A stretch of DNA of 64,000 bases from Hippophae tibetana (GCA_037013495.1 CM072802.1:59477275-59541274); one strand, 5' to 3'. Positions 35,350-48,166 are shown, counted from the first letter of the stretch. Notes: generated by a model not told the origin, from the letters alone. Numbers and translations are program-made.

Positions 35350-36990
35350 TATAGGATAGTTAGGTGGTATACTTCGAACTTTTCTTTGTGAAAATATATT
35401 TAATTACCTTATTGGTTGATCAGTAGATATGATGTCTTTGAACTATTTTTCCATATATGTAAGCGATAATATACTTTGCATATCAGTCTTTCCTAACACA
35501 ATTCAATTCTCACTATTATGTTTATTTTGATCATGAACATACACCTGGTTCTGTGAGCGTTTTTAAAGAATTGAACCTTACACAATTCCTTTAGAAATGA
35601 TCCAACTTCTCTCTTACATAGATGATCTGTTATTTATAAGAGTAATTAACAAAGAGTAACCCGTATACTCTACTCAGTATTGTTTTCGTAAGAATCATTA
35701 AAAGTATGAGCTTAACTTGTATCTTATGGGTATCATTGTTTTCATCATAGGCATGGACTTAAGGGTAAACCCCCATAGTGATCTCATTAAGTTTTTAGAA
35801 CTAGGTTGTCCCTTTGAACCTAGATATTAGGTTCCTTAGTCAACTAGGTTGGGTTTCTTTTACAAATCTTTATTCATTCATGGGCTTTAGTTCCATTTCC
35901 CTCGATGACTTATCAACTAATTTTTGATTTAATCCTTTGATTAATGGATCTACTATGTTATTTTTTGACTTCACATAGTCAATAGAGATAACGTCAATTA
36001 AAAGTTAACTGTTTAATGGTATTATGTCTACAACATATATGTCGAGACTTACCATTATACATATTGCTCTGTGCTTTCCAATAGTAGATTGACTATCGCA
36101 TTGGATGTATATTGCAGGCACAAGCCTCACCTGTTTAGGAATATCTTCTAAAAAATTGCGTAGCCATTCAACTTTTTTTCCACATTTATCCAAAGTGATG
36201 AATTCAGATTTCATTGTGAATCTAGCAATGCACGTATGTTAAGAGGACTTCCATAAAATAGTTGAACCAACCAGTATGAACATATATCCACTAGTAGACT
36301 TTGAGTATTTTGTGTCAGATATCCAGTTTACATCACTGCATTCTTCTACTAAAACTGGGTATCTTGTGTAGTACAGCTCATAGTTTTGTGTGTATCTTAA
36401 GTATCTAAGTAGTTTTATAATATCTTTCTAGTGATTAGATCCTAATTGCTAGTATATCTACTTACAATGTAAGTTATGTTCAGTCTTGTACATAAGACTT
36501 TCGATCACTCTAGAATATTTCAGTTAAGATACACTCTCATCTCCATTTTTTTATAAGTGTAGATTTACATCTATCAGTGTTTTCACAATTTTTAAAATCC
36601 CCACCGTTGAATTTCTCAATTTTTTTGTCAACATAGTGACATTGACTTAGAATGAGATCGTTTGATATTTTTGATATCTTAATTTCTAGAATTACATCAA
36701 TGAGTCTCATGTCTTTCATGTCATACCTTAAATTCAATATATTTTTCAATGGATTTGATCATTATTATCCACAATTAGCATGTTATTAACATAAAGACAT
36801 AAGATGATATAATCATCTTTGATATCTTTGACATAATCATTTTGATTCTTAGTCTCTTTATTCATAGTGCAAATACATGTTCATAGAACAATGAATTTCT
36901 TGATTCCACTATCAAGATCTTCTGTGACCTTTATGATAACTCTACTTTTCGTAGAGTTATTTAGCCACTTTTGAACCACTTATTTATTTT
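35350..36990 (-). mobile_element. Ty1/copia fragment: 3' LTR-like end, RNase H and part of reverse transcriptase
   Basis: On the minus strand, 36.5-36.8 kb encodes the connection between reverse transcriptase and RNase H (YDMKDMRLIDVILEIKIS, LSQCHYVDKKIEKFN), with a YVDD-type motif region near 36.79 kb. 36.0-36.2 kb encodes RNase H (MKSEFITLDKCGKKVEWLRN, IYIQCDSQSTIG). To the left, about 35360-35840, lies LTR-like sequence with a Met-Glu-free pyrimidine/purine mix. The element is 5'-truncated near 37 kb and broken at several places. Confidence 0.75.
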
Positions 36991-36999
36991 TGCTTAAAT

Positions 37000-38253
37000 A
37001 TCATGGATAAGCTTAGTTTGTATTTAATATGGAAATGTAGGTGAAAAGATAACAAACGAATCAAAAATAGGAAAAAATTAGGGTAAATACAAGATCATCA
37101 CTCAATCGATCGACAAGGAAGTATATTGATCAAAGGTTTATCACTCGATCGATCGACAAGGGAGTAGATCGATCAAAGGTTTATCACTCGATCGATCAAG
37201 GGTTCATTACTCGATCGATTGAGAGGTAAGGATTTTAACGTGTTTGCCTTAAATTGAATTTCAACTTTCAATCTTAGCCCTTGAATAAAAGTAATACGAA
37301 TCCTAATCTAATAAGGATCAATTTTAGCTTATTTAAAATACCATAAGAAGTCCATAAAGAACACACAATTAAGAATCAAAACTCTAACATCTATCAAGAA
37401 GAGAGAAATAGAGAAAAACGTTCAAAAGAAGATTAAAGGAGACACAACTGTGTGAAGGATTCAAAAGAAGATTAGTGCTACAAATCAAGAGATTGAGTAT
37501 ATCCGTTTTTCTTATCCTTTCTTTATCAATTTTATTGTCTTTCTTTATGAAAAATATAAGTTTTAAGAACATAATTATGTATAGCTAATTTATTAATCTA
37601 GGAGTCTTATGAATCCAATTTTATACATGTAATGATATAATATTTTACTCTAGTTATTGCTATTTAATTATATTACTTAATCTGATTTTTATGTTATTAA
37701 TTGTTTGCCAACAATTGATTTATAGAGGCAATTAAATAGATTTGAGAAAATTATTTAATTATTTGTCTTGATTAAATAACATACATAGTTTCTAGGTAGA
37801 GATATATGATTCTTATGTGTGTGATCTATAATTCATGAACTTAATGAGTAGTATGCAATCTAATTGACATGAGAGTGTAATTAGGTTAATTAATATATGG
37901 TGTGTAATATATTTAAGAGAAGAATTTATGCTAGGTTAGATTCAATTGATCATATAATTGATTAATGATTATATTGGGAGGAATTTTAGTAATTCGTATG
38001 CTAGGAAATTAAGGGATTAAAGATTCCTATATCGTTTTCTCATATATTTTTTAGTTGTTAAGTCTTACAATTTAAAATTAGTTGTCATTTATTTTTTCAG
38101 CTTTTATAATTTTTTATTGTAATATTTGTAATAATTATATTAGTACTCAGTTATAAGTTACACAACTCTTTGTGAGATCGATATCGGTACTTAGATATAT
38201 TATATTACTTGCACCACCTATATACTTGCGAATTGTATTATGTTGATCAAGTT
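37000..38253 (+). repeat. Probable 5' LTR of a Ty3/gypsy (Tat/Athila-type) element
   Basis: The stretch ends TATACTTGCGAATTGTATT..GATCA directly before a tRNA-Asp-type primer site, the arrangement of Tat/Athila-clade LTRs. The left border is not fixed; a 43 bp CGATCGATC-bearing array lies near it. No gypsy gag or pol follows on the right, where pararetroviral sequence begins instead. Confidence 0.5.
37099..37229 (+). repeat. 43 bp minisatellite, three units, with CGATCGATC palindromes
   Basis: Units start at 37099, 37142 and 37185 with CACTC(A/G)ATCGATCGA and contain ATCAAAGGTTTAT. The third unit is shortened and diverged. The repeats contain several self-complementary CGATCG cores. Confidence 0.85.
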
Positions 38254-38255
38254 TT

Positions 38256-38273
38256 TGGCACTTTTGTCGGGGA
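38256..38273 (+). other. Primer-binding site, tRNA-Asp type
   Basis: TGGCACTTTTGTCGGGGA resembles TGGCGCCGTTGCCGGGGA, the tRNA-Asp-complementary site used by Tat/Athila gypsy elements (14 of 18 positions). It marks the inner border of the preceding LTR. Confidence 0.55.
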
Positions 38274-38734
38274 GTTAGTTACTTATAACATAAAATCTTA
38301 CAAGTAAAAGTAAAAAATACAAAACATTCAAAAGATACCAATTTAGAAAAAAGACTTAAAAATATAAGAGAAGATATAGCGAAGGACTTTATAGAAAAAA
38401 TATATTTTAAGAGAGAAATGTACAAGACACTAGAAAATAAAAACTATTACCCATACAGGAAAAAGAAATATAGATATTAGATCTGTAATGAGGAAGAACA
38501 TTATGCTTATAAAAGTTCTAATAGGCTTTAACATAAAAACAAATTTGGAAAGAAATTTTCACAAAAAGTAAAAATCTTAGAAGTTTTTAAGATGGAATTA
38601 GAACCAACAAAAAAATTGGATATAAATGATAGTTATAACATTTATCTATTAGAAAAAACTAAGGAATAAATAACTAATTTAGAGTATGAATATTCTTCGT
38701 CAAAAGATGGATGGTTTTTATAGTATTTCAAATC

Positions 38735-40400
38735 CAATTAGTACTTATATTAAAGTAGAATTAAAATTTAAGGGTTACACAAGTTACCATTTACATGCAT
38801 ATATAGATGCACGAGTTAGAATGTGTGTAGCTAATAAATATGTATTTCCAAAAGAACTCAAAAAATAAGCACCAAAATATTTAATTATAAGTATTTATAA
38901 TAATACTAAAATAAATCTTAGGTCTTACAAGATACAAATATAATGATAAGAGTAGAGAAATTTCATATTCTTACCATATATCAACAAAAAATAAGAGTTA
39001 ATTTATTAATAAAAAATAATATTTTAAACTTATATCAATCTTTTACACAATATTTAAACAAAATCTTCTAACAAAATTAGATGATGAAACCATTTATGCA
39101 TCAAAATTAAGTAAAGTTTTGATTGTATCAAACCTAACTTTTATGCAGCAACATAAAAGGCAAAACATGATGAGATATACACAAAGCAGTAACCAAAACC
39201 TTATTTAGAAAATATTTCATTACATAGAAGAGAAACAAAATTTTTTTCCTAATGAAATATAGGAAGATAAAGCCTTAACATGTATCAGAGAAATATTAAA
39301 AATAGTAACCTTAGAAAATCATCTAGATCCAAAAGTAAATCATCCAATTTATACTTACGAAGATTTGATTGAGTTTTTTTTTTTTGAAACAAATTCAAGA
39401 ACTTTTAGAACTAAAATTCATAATACAAAGTATTCACCTCACTCTAGTCCAACATTCTTCGCCTAAAAAGATGTTGAAAAAAGAGGAGGAAAAAAGAGAA
39501 TGGTAACAAACTTTAAAGGGTTGAATAAAGAAACCATTGATGATAAATAATTTTACTAAAGAAAGAAAAATTATTATCATTAATAAAAGGGAAACAATAT
39601 TTCTCAAATTTTGATTGCAAAAATGGATTTGACAAATAAGACTAGATGAGGGATCATAAAAATTAATGATATTTAGTTACCCTTAAGTACAATTCTAATG
39701 GATTGTTGTGCTATTGAATTAAAACAAGCTCTGGGTATCTTTCAAAGGTATATGGACAACATTTTTTAAAATTATAAAATATTTACTAAATTTACATAGA
39801 TGGTATTTTAGTTTTTATTAATGAATTAAATAAATATTATTTAGATATTATTAATATTCTACAAAATACAAGAAAGAAAGCAATAATTTTCTTAGCAAAA
39901 ATTAAGTATTTAGGATTATAAATTGAAGACAGAAAACATAATCTACATCTCCATTTATTAAATAGCATTTAATGATTTTATAATAAATTAAAAGATAAAA
40001 ATCAATTATAAAGATTCTAAAAATATTTAACATATGTTGAACCATACATCAATAAACCTTCAGAAATACAAAAAATTACAAACAAAATTGAAAAAAGATC
40101 ATGTTTGAAAATATATAGAATAAAATATTTTTATACATGGATAAAGTAAAAAAATTAGTAAAATATTTAACAACTTTATATTAACCAAGTTCATATAATA
40201 AAATGATATTAGGGAGCAATCTTAAAAGAAAAATAGACGACAAAGATAAATATCTTTGTAGATACACATTAGGATCTTTTCATGGCTCAGAATTAAATTG
40301 TCATAGTAATGAAAAATGATACTTAACTATCAAAAAATCTATAAAAGATTTATAATATATGTAATAAGTTCCATATTCATTCATAGAACTAATAAAAAGA
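38735..40400 (+). pseudogene. Pararetroviral protease, reverse transcriptase and RNase H remains
   Basis: The order protease - reverse transcriptase - RNase H with the caulimovirid-type motif F-D-C-K-x-G-F and the G-I-F-Q-R-x-M-D-N-I-F block distinguishes this from gypsy pol, where integrase would follow. Here the RNase H region is followed by unrelated sequence. Fossil. Confidence 0.75.
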
Positions 40401-41078
40401 ATTTTAGTTTTTTTTAAGAACCAATATTAGAGGTGATTATAAAAAAAAAGATTAGTCAGATGGTAATAGTAGTTTAACCACTACAATTTTGATGTCAAAC
40501 ATTTTTCAGTAAACTAGAATAGTTTAATAAATGTCATTACAAGAGAATTAGTACTTTGACTATTTTTGTTCTGACAAGAATGAAAAATCTTGATATCAAG
40601 ATCAAGATAAAGGAAAAGGAGATAAAAATCCTTTATGAACAACTATGATTTTATACTTAGAAATGTCTCTTTTGGAGACAACAATCAAACAAGAAGAACT
40701 TAGTATTTAAAAACAAGCATTAGAGTCCAAAAACACTAATGAGGAATTCACCTTAGAGATTTATTTTGAGGAGGTAAAAATTCTAAAGAAAGAAATCAAA
40801 ATGAGAAAGAAACACATTATAGTTCAAAAGAAATAACACCTTTAAAAAAAGTTCAATTGGGTCGAAGAAGCAAAAAAATAAGATTAGAAAAGACTTTTGT
40901 GGTCTATAAGAATCAAAAACGAGGAATTTATAACAACAACCATCTTTACTAAACAAGTTGAAGACCATAGGAAATATAGTACAACCATCAATACTATTGA
41001 GAAAAAACATCCTCCAATAATATATTGGTCATTGGAAACGAAAAATACCAATACATGAATTTAAGTAAACCACAATAG

Positions 41079-41282
41079 TTGAGTATCTATAATTTAGTCA
41101 GAAAATCTACTAATATCAAAAATATTAAATTTTACACTACAAAAAAAGAATTCCCTATTGATAGTAAATTTAAAATTCTTGAAGGAATTGATTTAATTTT
41201 CATTTATAAATCTTTTCATACAAGTTTAATTGAGAACTTATATTCAGGAATTAATTTAAATGAATTAAATTATTTTCATTAA
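41079..41282 (+). pseudogene. Unassigned relic in the pararetroviral fossil, downstream of RNase H
   Basis: An open segment (starting MSIYNLVRKSTNIKNIKFYT) lies where several caulimovirids keep a further protein such as a transactivator/inclusion-type product. I do not recognise the sequence. Upstream (40.6-41.0 kb) is a Glu/Lys-rich coding-like stretch. Confidence 0.35.
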
Positions 41283-41879
41283 AATTTCAAGAAAGTTATC
41301 AAGAACTTCAGGAATAATATCATAGCAGGTGATAAATCTATCTATCTCAAATTTTTCAGTTCACTCATAGATTAGAATGAAAAAGTTGTATTAGTTCTTA
41401 CCATTTTATCAAATTAGAGATTTTCAACACTAATAGAGAAGTTTCAAAACAAAAGCTGCTTCCAAAAATTCAATGCAGACGAGCTATGTATTCTAAGAGG
41501 ACAGATGCTATCAAATTTTTCATGAACTTAAGAAAATTGATCATTCTTCTATAGTCAAGGTAAATTACTCTACTAGTAAAGTTATAATCACTTCACTTAC
41601 AATATGGCACTCACTAAAGAAAATGATGAGAAAATAAGTATGTTTGAAAAAATAATTAATAGTAATAATCTAAAAAATTTCAAGAAATAAGAAATAAGAA
41701 ATGTGTTTTGTTTATATGCCAAGAAAACCACTAAGGATCATAAATACATTTATTGAATTTGAGATCAAGAAGATGAAGATGCATAAACTACGTCGTCGAA
41801 AGGACTATCAGTAGAAGATGACGAAGAGGAATAAATTTGTAGAACCCATATCTTTAGTGAGTGGATCATGCCAAAGAAA

Positions 41880-41990
41880 TGAAAGGCGTTAATTCAAATG
41901 TGAGAAATATAATTTTCCACTATTGTAAACAAGGAATCCTTGTCCTATAAAAGAAACCCTCATTTTCATTAATTAGAGACAGCTTTAGCA
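41880..41990 (+). promoter_or_regulatory. 35S-like pararetroviral promoter region
   Basis: TATAAAAG at 41946-41953 lies in CTTGTCCTATAAAAGAAACC, laid out like the caulimovirus pregenomic promoter, followed by a CT/A-rich start region with GAGACAGC and CAAACTCTCTACTC. It sits about 600 bp before the viral tRNA-Met site, the usual distance between pregenomic promoter and primer site. Confidence 0.55.
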
Positions 41991-42544
41991 ATAGCAAACT
42001 CTCTACTCTAAAAAATTATTCATTTAGCAACTATGCATCTAAAACTATGTGCAGTTAAGAATCTCTTCAAGGTTCTTAGTTGACTTTAGAATTGTCATAA
42101 TTAATATTATGAATAAAATGGAGTACATTCAGTCTTTTCCTACTCTCTAGTAAATTCAATTTGAACACATTTCCATGTATGGATACAAGAGGTTAATTAT
42201 TACCAAGTGGGTATTAAGGTTGAAACATGTTAAGGCATATCGTGTGTAACAAAAGAAGATGAACAACTGAAGGAAAAATCGTAATGGACACATTAAATTT
42301 AGTTATGATAATTATAATTCTAAATCAATTAAGAATCTTAAATGATTATATATTTTTTATAACATTTATAAAACTAAGAAATAAGAAAATGAAGATAAAT
42401 AAACTAGACTCAAGTCTATATAAAAATAAACATAAGAAAATTATAAAAATAAATCAATGTTTTAATAAGAAACTTAAATATTTTCCTTTAAATAATAATT
42501 TATAGGAAGTAATAACTAGTATTTCAAAACAGCTAGTCACAATT

Positions 42545-42557
42545 TGGTATCAAAGTC
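42545..42557 (+). other. Pararetroviral primer-binding site (tRNA-Met)
   Basis: TGGTATCAAAGTC matches the initiator tRNA-Met-complementary site that defines the origin of caulimovirid minus-strand synthesis (TGGTATCAGAGC). It is not next to an LTR, which supports pararetroviral rather than LTR-element origin. Confidence 0.6.
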
Positions 42558-42879
42558 ATCACAAAGAAAAAAACATCATTTGATAAAAAGTTAACACCGT
42601 TAACTATTCGAAAAAATTAGTGAAAACAATAAAAGTCGAGGACATTAGAGCTATTTTTATAAAAATTAAGAACATATGTGAAGATATGCTAAAGGTTAGG
42701 GATATCAGTGATAATTTCTCTCTAAAATAATATGCCAACTTTATTATTTATTGTAAGTTGTATATAATAATTATGACTTATGAAGTATATTAACCTCTAA
42801 AAACAAAATTCACGAGTCCGCTAATCTAGGAGAATAGGATGTAGATTTAAATTTAGGTTTGTTACCTTAGTAGTACCAC

Positions 42880-43240
42880 GATTTTGCTTTTATTACTCTT
42901 TTTTTACTCGTATTTTGAGGTGGCACCTTAGTGGCTCTCTCATTTTTAAAAAAAGGTATCAACTTGGTACAATTTTTCATTTAGTTGGAGATTTTTCATA
43001 TGTATAGTAATACGTGTGCGATACTCAGAGGGTATTTGTGGATAATAAATTAATTAAATTTTATTCAGAGGGTATTATTGATTATCTAAAAATATTCTTT
43101 GAGTATCACACATCTATTATTATACATGTAAAAAATCCTTAATTAAATAATAAATTGTACCAAATATGTATCTTTTTTAAAATAAGATACCATCTTAAAA
43201 ATATGGATAAAAAAAGATACCAAAAATAAAATTATTATAC
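42880..43240. mobile_element. Fold-back (palindromic) MITE
   Basis: The two halves are reverse complements around a centre near 43060. Paired blocks include GGTATCAACTTGGTACAATT with AATTGTACCAAATATG, and GTGCGATACTCAGAGG with CTTTGAGTATCACAC; the outer TTTTTTTACTCGTATTTT faces AAAATATGGATAAAAAAAG. No coding capacity. Superfamily not determined. Confidence 0.7.
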
Positions 43241-45480
43241 TATTAAAGTAGTGAATTCTTTAAATTTATTCACAAAGTAATTTTACATAGGTGAATTTCA
43301 ATAAGGGTTGTTGGTAATGGTGGCCTTTACATAGAGTTGGAAAAGAATAAAATATTCTACTTGTTTTTATTTTTATTTTTATTTATCAAATCTAAGATAT
43401 ACATTCATAATGGGTTAAAATATTATTTTTTATTAATAATTTTAAATCACAATATATATTGGATAGAGAATAAACACTTGAAATTTAAAAACAAATACAG
43501 ACACATAGACATACAAGGAGTTGTGTACGAAAAAGTAGAATTATAAATTTTGTAAAGTTTCTTTGGGCACTTGTAAGCAAGATTTGAAATGTAGATGTTG
43601 GTAAAAATATAGAAAAATAATTTTTATGAAAATATTGAATATATTATCATTACTGACTTTAAACTTTGAAAAACATTACGAAACACTATGAAAACTTTAT
43701 CAAACATATAGCTTTTTTAAATTTTTTTATAAAACATTAAAGCAATCAATTACTTATATTTTATTTAATACATATATTTTTAAATATTTTAAATATTTAT
43801 ATTAATCAATAAGTTGATTAATTAATTAAAATATTGTATAATAAAGTTTATATTTGTTTTTGCTAAATATTATAAAATGAATAGTTAAAAGGTTTGACAT
43901 TATTAAGTAAACAATATGATTGTAACTGTTATAACTAAATAAATTTCAAGAAAATAAATTTTATTGATTATTTATTTTTAAAAATACTCACATATATAGC
44001 AAACATGCTACAAACAAGAAAAAAAAGAATATATTTTCTACTACAAAAGTGAATAAAATTAAATTGAAATGATTACTTAGAAAGATGAAGAAAAAAATTA
44101 ATAAAATATATTTTTGATATTTTTATCGACATTTTAATAATATTTTTTGATATTTTAATGATATTTTAGCAACAATATCTAGAACATTTTAATTAAAAAA
44201 AGACTTTTGAGTGACATTTTAGCAACAAAGATATTTTTATCGATATTTTAACGATATTATTAATATTTTTGCAAAAAATTGATCAAAAAATATAAATATT
44301 ACGTTTTGATATCAAGATGTATAAAAAACTATATGTTTACTACAATATCACTAACAATGTCTATATTTTTATACTTGTAAGTAACTATATATATGCCTTT
44401 TAGTCTTTTACCACGGTGTTCTTAAAAAATCATTTAAAACATAAGTTATTTTTATTAATTTTAATTACTTTTATGAATTTAAGAAGATAAATGACTTTTT
44501 TTTTTAAATAACTTTATACACCCACACATACTGATTGAAGTCGAACGCACGTCTTCAAAATGTCCTAAAAATATATATACTATTACATTTTAAGTCAATT
44601 AATGAATGACTTTTACATAGCCGATGAAGAATTTATTTCATACATGGATGGCGAAAAGTGACACTAATAAATTCATGTCAGCATATAAATAAATGAATAA
44701 ACATAAAAAATAATTTTGAATTATAATAATATTTATAATTTAATTTAAATTATTTATATTTCATATGTACTATTTATTTATTTTTTATTTTTTTTCGTGT
44801 AAATCTTTTTAGATATATGTATATATTGGTAATTTTTTTTATATAATTATGTAAATTTATTTTTATTATTCTCATGAACCACACTTCTCATAATTTACTA
44901 AATTTTACCCTAAAATTCTCGCAAGTTCAACAATATTATAATACAAAACGTGAGTACTTTTTTAGTCTCTACCGCAAATATTATATAGTAACCTAAGCAA
45001 ATCAAATCTCTAAAACTAATCTTAATAATTTGCAACAGTACGTATGGAAAATGATCCTTACATCAAAGACCATGTGATTTGGTATGAATAGCGACATGCA
45101 TTATATATAATGGCCAGAGTAAAGGAAACTTATAAAGCTGTTATTATTGTTTTTTTTCCTCTATTCTATCTATAGAATAAAACTTACTCTAAGCTTTGAA
45201 GAAATTTAGCTCCAAACAATGCCTATGATCAATGGAAAAGTTTATATATTTTTAAATTTGAGATAAATCTTAATGATATGATACATAAGACAAATACTTT
45301 TAAATTCACGTAAGTATATTAAATGAAAAATTATCATATTCGTTATAATTATGATATATTTATGATATATAATAATTCTTATGCTCAAATTAGTAATACT
45401 TATCACCGTTATATAAATAAAATGGGTTCTTATCGTACAATGTTCTAAAAACTGTTTTAAATAGTGATGCATTTTTTTTT
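43241..45480. other. AT-rich spacer with a degenerate repeat
   Basis: No gene recognised. Around 44105-44275 the motif GATATTTTAATGATATTTTAG recurs in diverged copies, minisatellite-like. The frame at 43337-43546 is AT-rich low complexity. Confidence 0.5.
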
Positions 45481-45714
45481 TCAGAGGAGGCAAAGCATAA
45501 GTTTCAAACTTTACCTTAAAAACTTTAAAAACTCAATAAAAGTAATTATTAATTTAATAAATAAATAAGAATGAAAATAATAATAAATCACACAAAATAA
45601 ATCACATTGAGTGATAACTCTATCATTCACGATAAATATTATGTTTCTTTGTTAATTATCAATATATTTCATATCTTTCTATTCTTCATTTTTGTACAAG
45701 AGTGATTGTATTTG
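45481..45714 (-). repeat. Probable remainder of a copia 3' LTR, left of the first solo LTR
   Basis: The copia element at 49618-53130 needs a 3' LTR to its left. Its outer part was displaced by two solo-LTR insertions, and this stretch is the expected distal part. The left border is an estimate. Confidence 0.4.
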
Positions 45715-47534
45715 TGATAAATCAAAACTAATATCGTTGATTCTGTGAATACTTTGGTTTTATATTTATAAAACTCTCGTAAGTGCACAAATCATTTCAT
45801 AGAAAATGATAAGTATACTCCCAAGATCGATCTAAGGAAAGAATATATATGGTTTTTAATTTATTATCCAAATTTTTAAAAACGAAATTAAATCCTAAAC
45901 ACTCTGTCACGATATTTGGGGTTTTTTGTTTTTAATTTAATAGCATAAAAATAAACATAGATACAGATTCAATAAACATTTATACAAATTTTATCTTTTA
46001 TAATAGTGGCATATTTATGGGTATAATAACTAAGTTAATTATGTTTGCTCATATTATTTAGGTTATTAAAGATATAAATTGATATTTATTTATTCTCTCT
46101 TTTTTAAATGAATATCACCTTTGGTGGGGTTAGATATTCTTTGTTAACTAAACAAATCAATTAACACATATGAATGAGGTTGATAACTAATTTAGTTAAT
46201 TAAATTAATTCCTTTTTCTAAAAGATTGAAAATGAACCATTTAAATGCCACATTTGGTGGGGTTAGACAGTTTAAACTTTATTCAAGATATCCAAATTAA
46301 ACCTAAGAATTTAATTATCCGACTTTCAAGTTTTAAAACTACTACTGAAAACATGTTGTCAATATATTTTCAGATAATAATTCTTATAAAACCTTTTGAA
46401 ATAGAGTTTTACTCTAATTATCGGGCGATTGTACCAACAAATAAAAGAGCACTATTCTAAATCAGATCGGATAACTAAACCTTAAAATCTAATTTTCAGA
46501 TTTAAGTTTGTAATGAAAAATAATATATTTCTCTCTAACATTCTTAATATAAAATCTTGAATAAAAACAAAATCAATTCATTTTTGAGATTTTTACCTAT
46601 TTAATATTTCCCAAGCATAACAACGTTATTATTATATCATATTTACAAACAGCTAGCAAAGTTAAATTTAATCACAGACAAATTAAATATAACATATAAG
46701 AATAAAGCATAAAAAATAACTATAAAGAAAATAAAATCCTTAGAGTACTTTGATGTTATTCTTGTTGCTGGAAAACCTCCAAACGAAATTTACATTTTCA
46801 TTTATTGAATAAAAAAGTAAATAAATTAAAAACACATAATTAGTTCTTCTTAAAAAGAGAAGAACTCTAAAACTAAGAAAAACTAAAAACTAAGAAATGG
46901 AGAGAAAAAAAGAGAGAAGAAGATGTTTTTGAGGTGTGTTTTGGTGTGTAAAGAATGAAGATATTTATAGGTGAGGAGAGGAAGAAATATTGGGTGGAAA
47001 AATTATTAAAAAATGGAGGAAACGCGTAGTAGGTGATGGTGATGTCAGTTGACATCATGGTAGGTGGGGCACAACGACGCATGTGGAATGGAGCAAAGAC
47101 GTGCATAGACTGAGCGTAGATGGGCACAGGCACGCGCAGCTTCAGTATGGTTTACGCGATGCATGTGTGTTGCTCAGCACGGATGCGCATTACAGCGCGC
47201 GTGTTGGCCGGTGTTGCTGAGCAACTGCGTGCACGATTTCCTCTTTTTTGACATTTTTTACCATTTTGACCCATTTTATCCAATTTTTCCATCTTTTTTT
47301 GACTTTTCCTCATTTAATTTATGAATATATTGGTGATGTATTGCCTCCAGTTTTCTCTTTGAGTCTTTAAGTTACGTTTTTAAGCGAAAATACCTGAAAA
47401 ACAATAAAAAAATCTGTGATTTCGAAAAGACGGATTTATATAAATATATGATAAAATTATATAAATATATATATTTTTAATCAATTAATGTGCATAAAAT
47501 TATGATAATTTTAATCTTTTTTTAGCACTCATCA
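45715..47534 (-). mobile_element. Solo LTR (gypsy family 'TGATGAG'), minus orientation
   Basis: On the minus strand it starts TGATGAGTGCTAAAA and ends near TTTGATTTATCA, about 1.8 kb. Near-target duplications ATTTG (45710-45714) and ATTTT (47535-47539) flank it. It aligns with 47691-49617 over its whole length in reverse. Parts: AT-rich head; GC-rich block (47058-47250); twin TGA-type site; TATA box (minus TATAAATA, 46962-46969); AATAAA region near 46800; and a tail with AGTATACTTATCATTTTC and TGCACTTACGAGAG. The tail type suggests a Tat/Ogre-like gypsy family. No internal region remains, so it is a solo LTR. Confidence 0.8.
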
Positions 47535-47690
47535 ATTTTTATACTAAGAAACAAAAAAAATCTAAGCCTAGTAGTGTTGCACACCCATACTTCCATGCAC
47601 CAACATGGGTGCTGCTGCACACCCATACTTTCCTCCTCCATTACCCATTGTTGTTTACCATTTCCTTACTCCACTACACACGCTAATACT
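47535..47690 (-). repeat. Middle piece of copia 3' LTR between two solo-LTR insertions
   Basis: 156 bp left between the two solo LTRs. On the minus strand it reads GCGTGTGTAGTGGAGTAAGG... to a TATA-like AGTATAAAAAT, fitting the U3 part of the LTR that should follow the copia purine tract at 49621-49636. Confidence 0.55.
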
Positions 47691-48166
47691 TGATGAGTGC
47701 TAAAAAAACACTAAAATTACCATAATTTTATGCACATTAATTGATTAAAAATATATATATTTATATGATTTTATCATATATTTATATAAATTTGTCTTTT
47801 CGGAATCACAGGTATTTTTATTGTTTTTCGGGTATTTTCACTTTAAAACGTAACTTAAAGACTCAAAAAGGAATACTGGAGGTAATACATCACAAATATA
47901 TTCAAAAATTAATGAGGAAAAGTAAAAAAATATGGAAAAATTGGACAAAATAGGTCAAAAATGTCAAAAAGGAGGAAATCGCGCACGTAGCCACCCAGCC
48001 GTAGCACGCCCATTCTGTGCGTGCTCGCGCCCAGTCCCGCGTGTGCCCTTGTTCCCTGTCCACGCGCACCCCTACTGCTTCGCGCATGCACCTCTGCATG
48101 CCCCAGCTACTTTCCGTGCGCGCCGCTACCCATCTGCACCCCAATCCTCGCGCGCCACCTACCTGT

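Larger units (their letters stand above)
38290..42600 (+). mobile_element. Endogenous pararetrovirus fossil (Caulimoviridae)
   Basis: Plus-strand parts in viral order: coat-protein zinc knuckle region (about 38.46-38.53 kb, CNEEEHYAYK); retropepsin-type protease neighbourhood (38.7-38.87 kb, KFKGYTSYHLHAYIDA); reverse transcriptase (about 39.4-39.9 kb, YFSNFDCKNGF and IFQRYMDNIF); RNase H (about 40.2-40.4 kb, YTLGSF and LNCHSNEK); an unassigned downstream coding relic; then a 35S-like promoter, leader and tRNA-Met site. No integrase and no LTRs are seen, as expected for this family. It is extensively broken, with well over ten interruptions, hence old. Genus unresolved. Confidence 0.8.

Noticed and set aside
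37099-37229. CRISPR-like spaced repeats
   Set aside because: Units are contiguous without spacers and lie in plant LTR DNA; this is a minisatellite.
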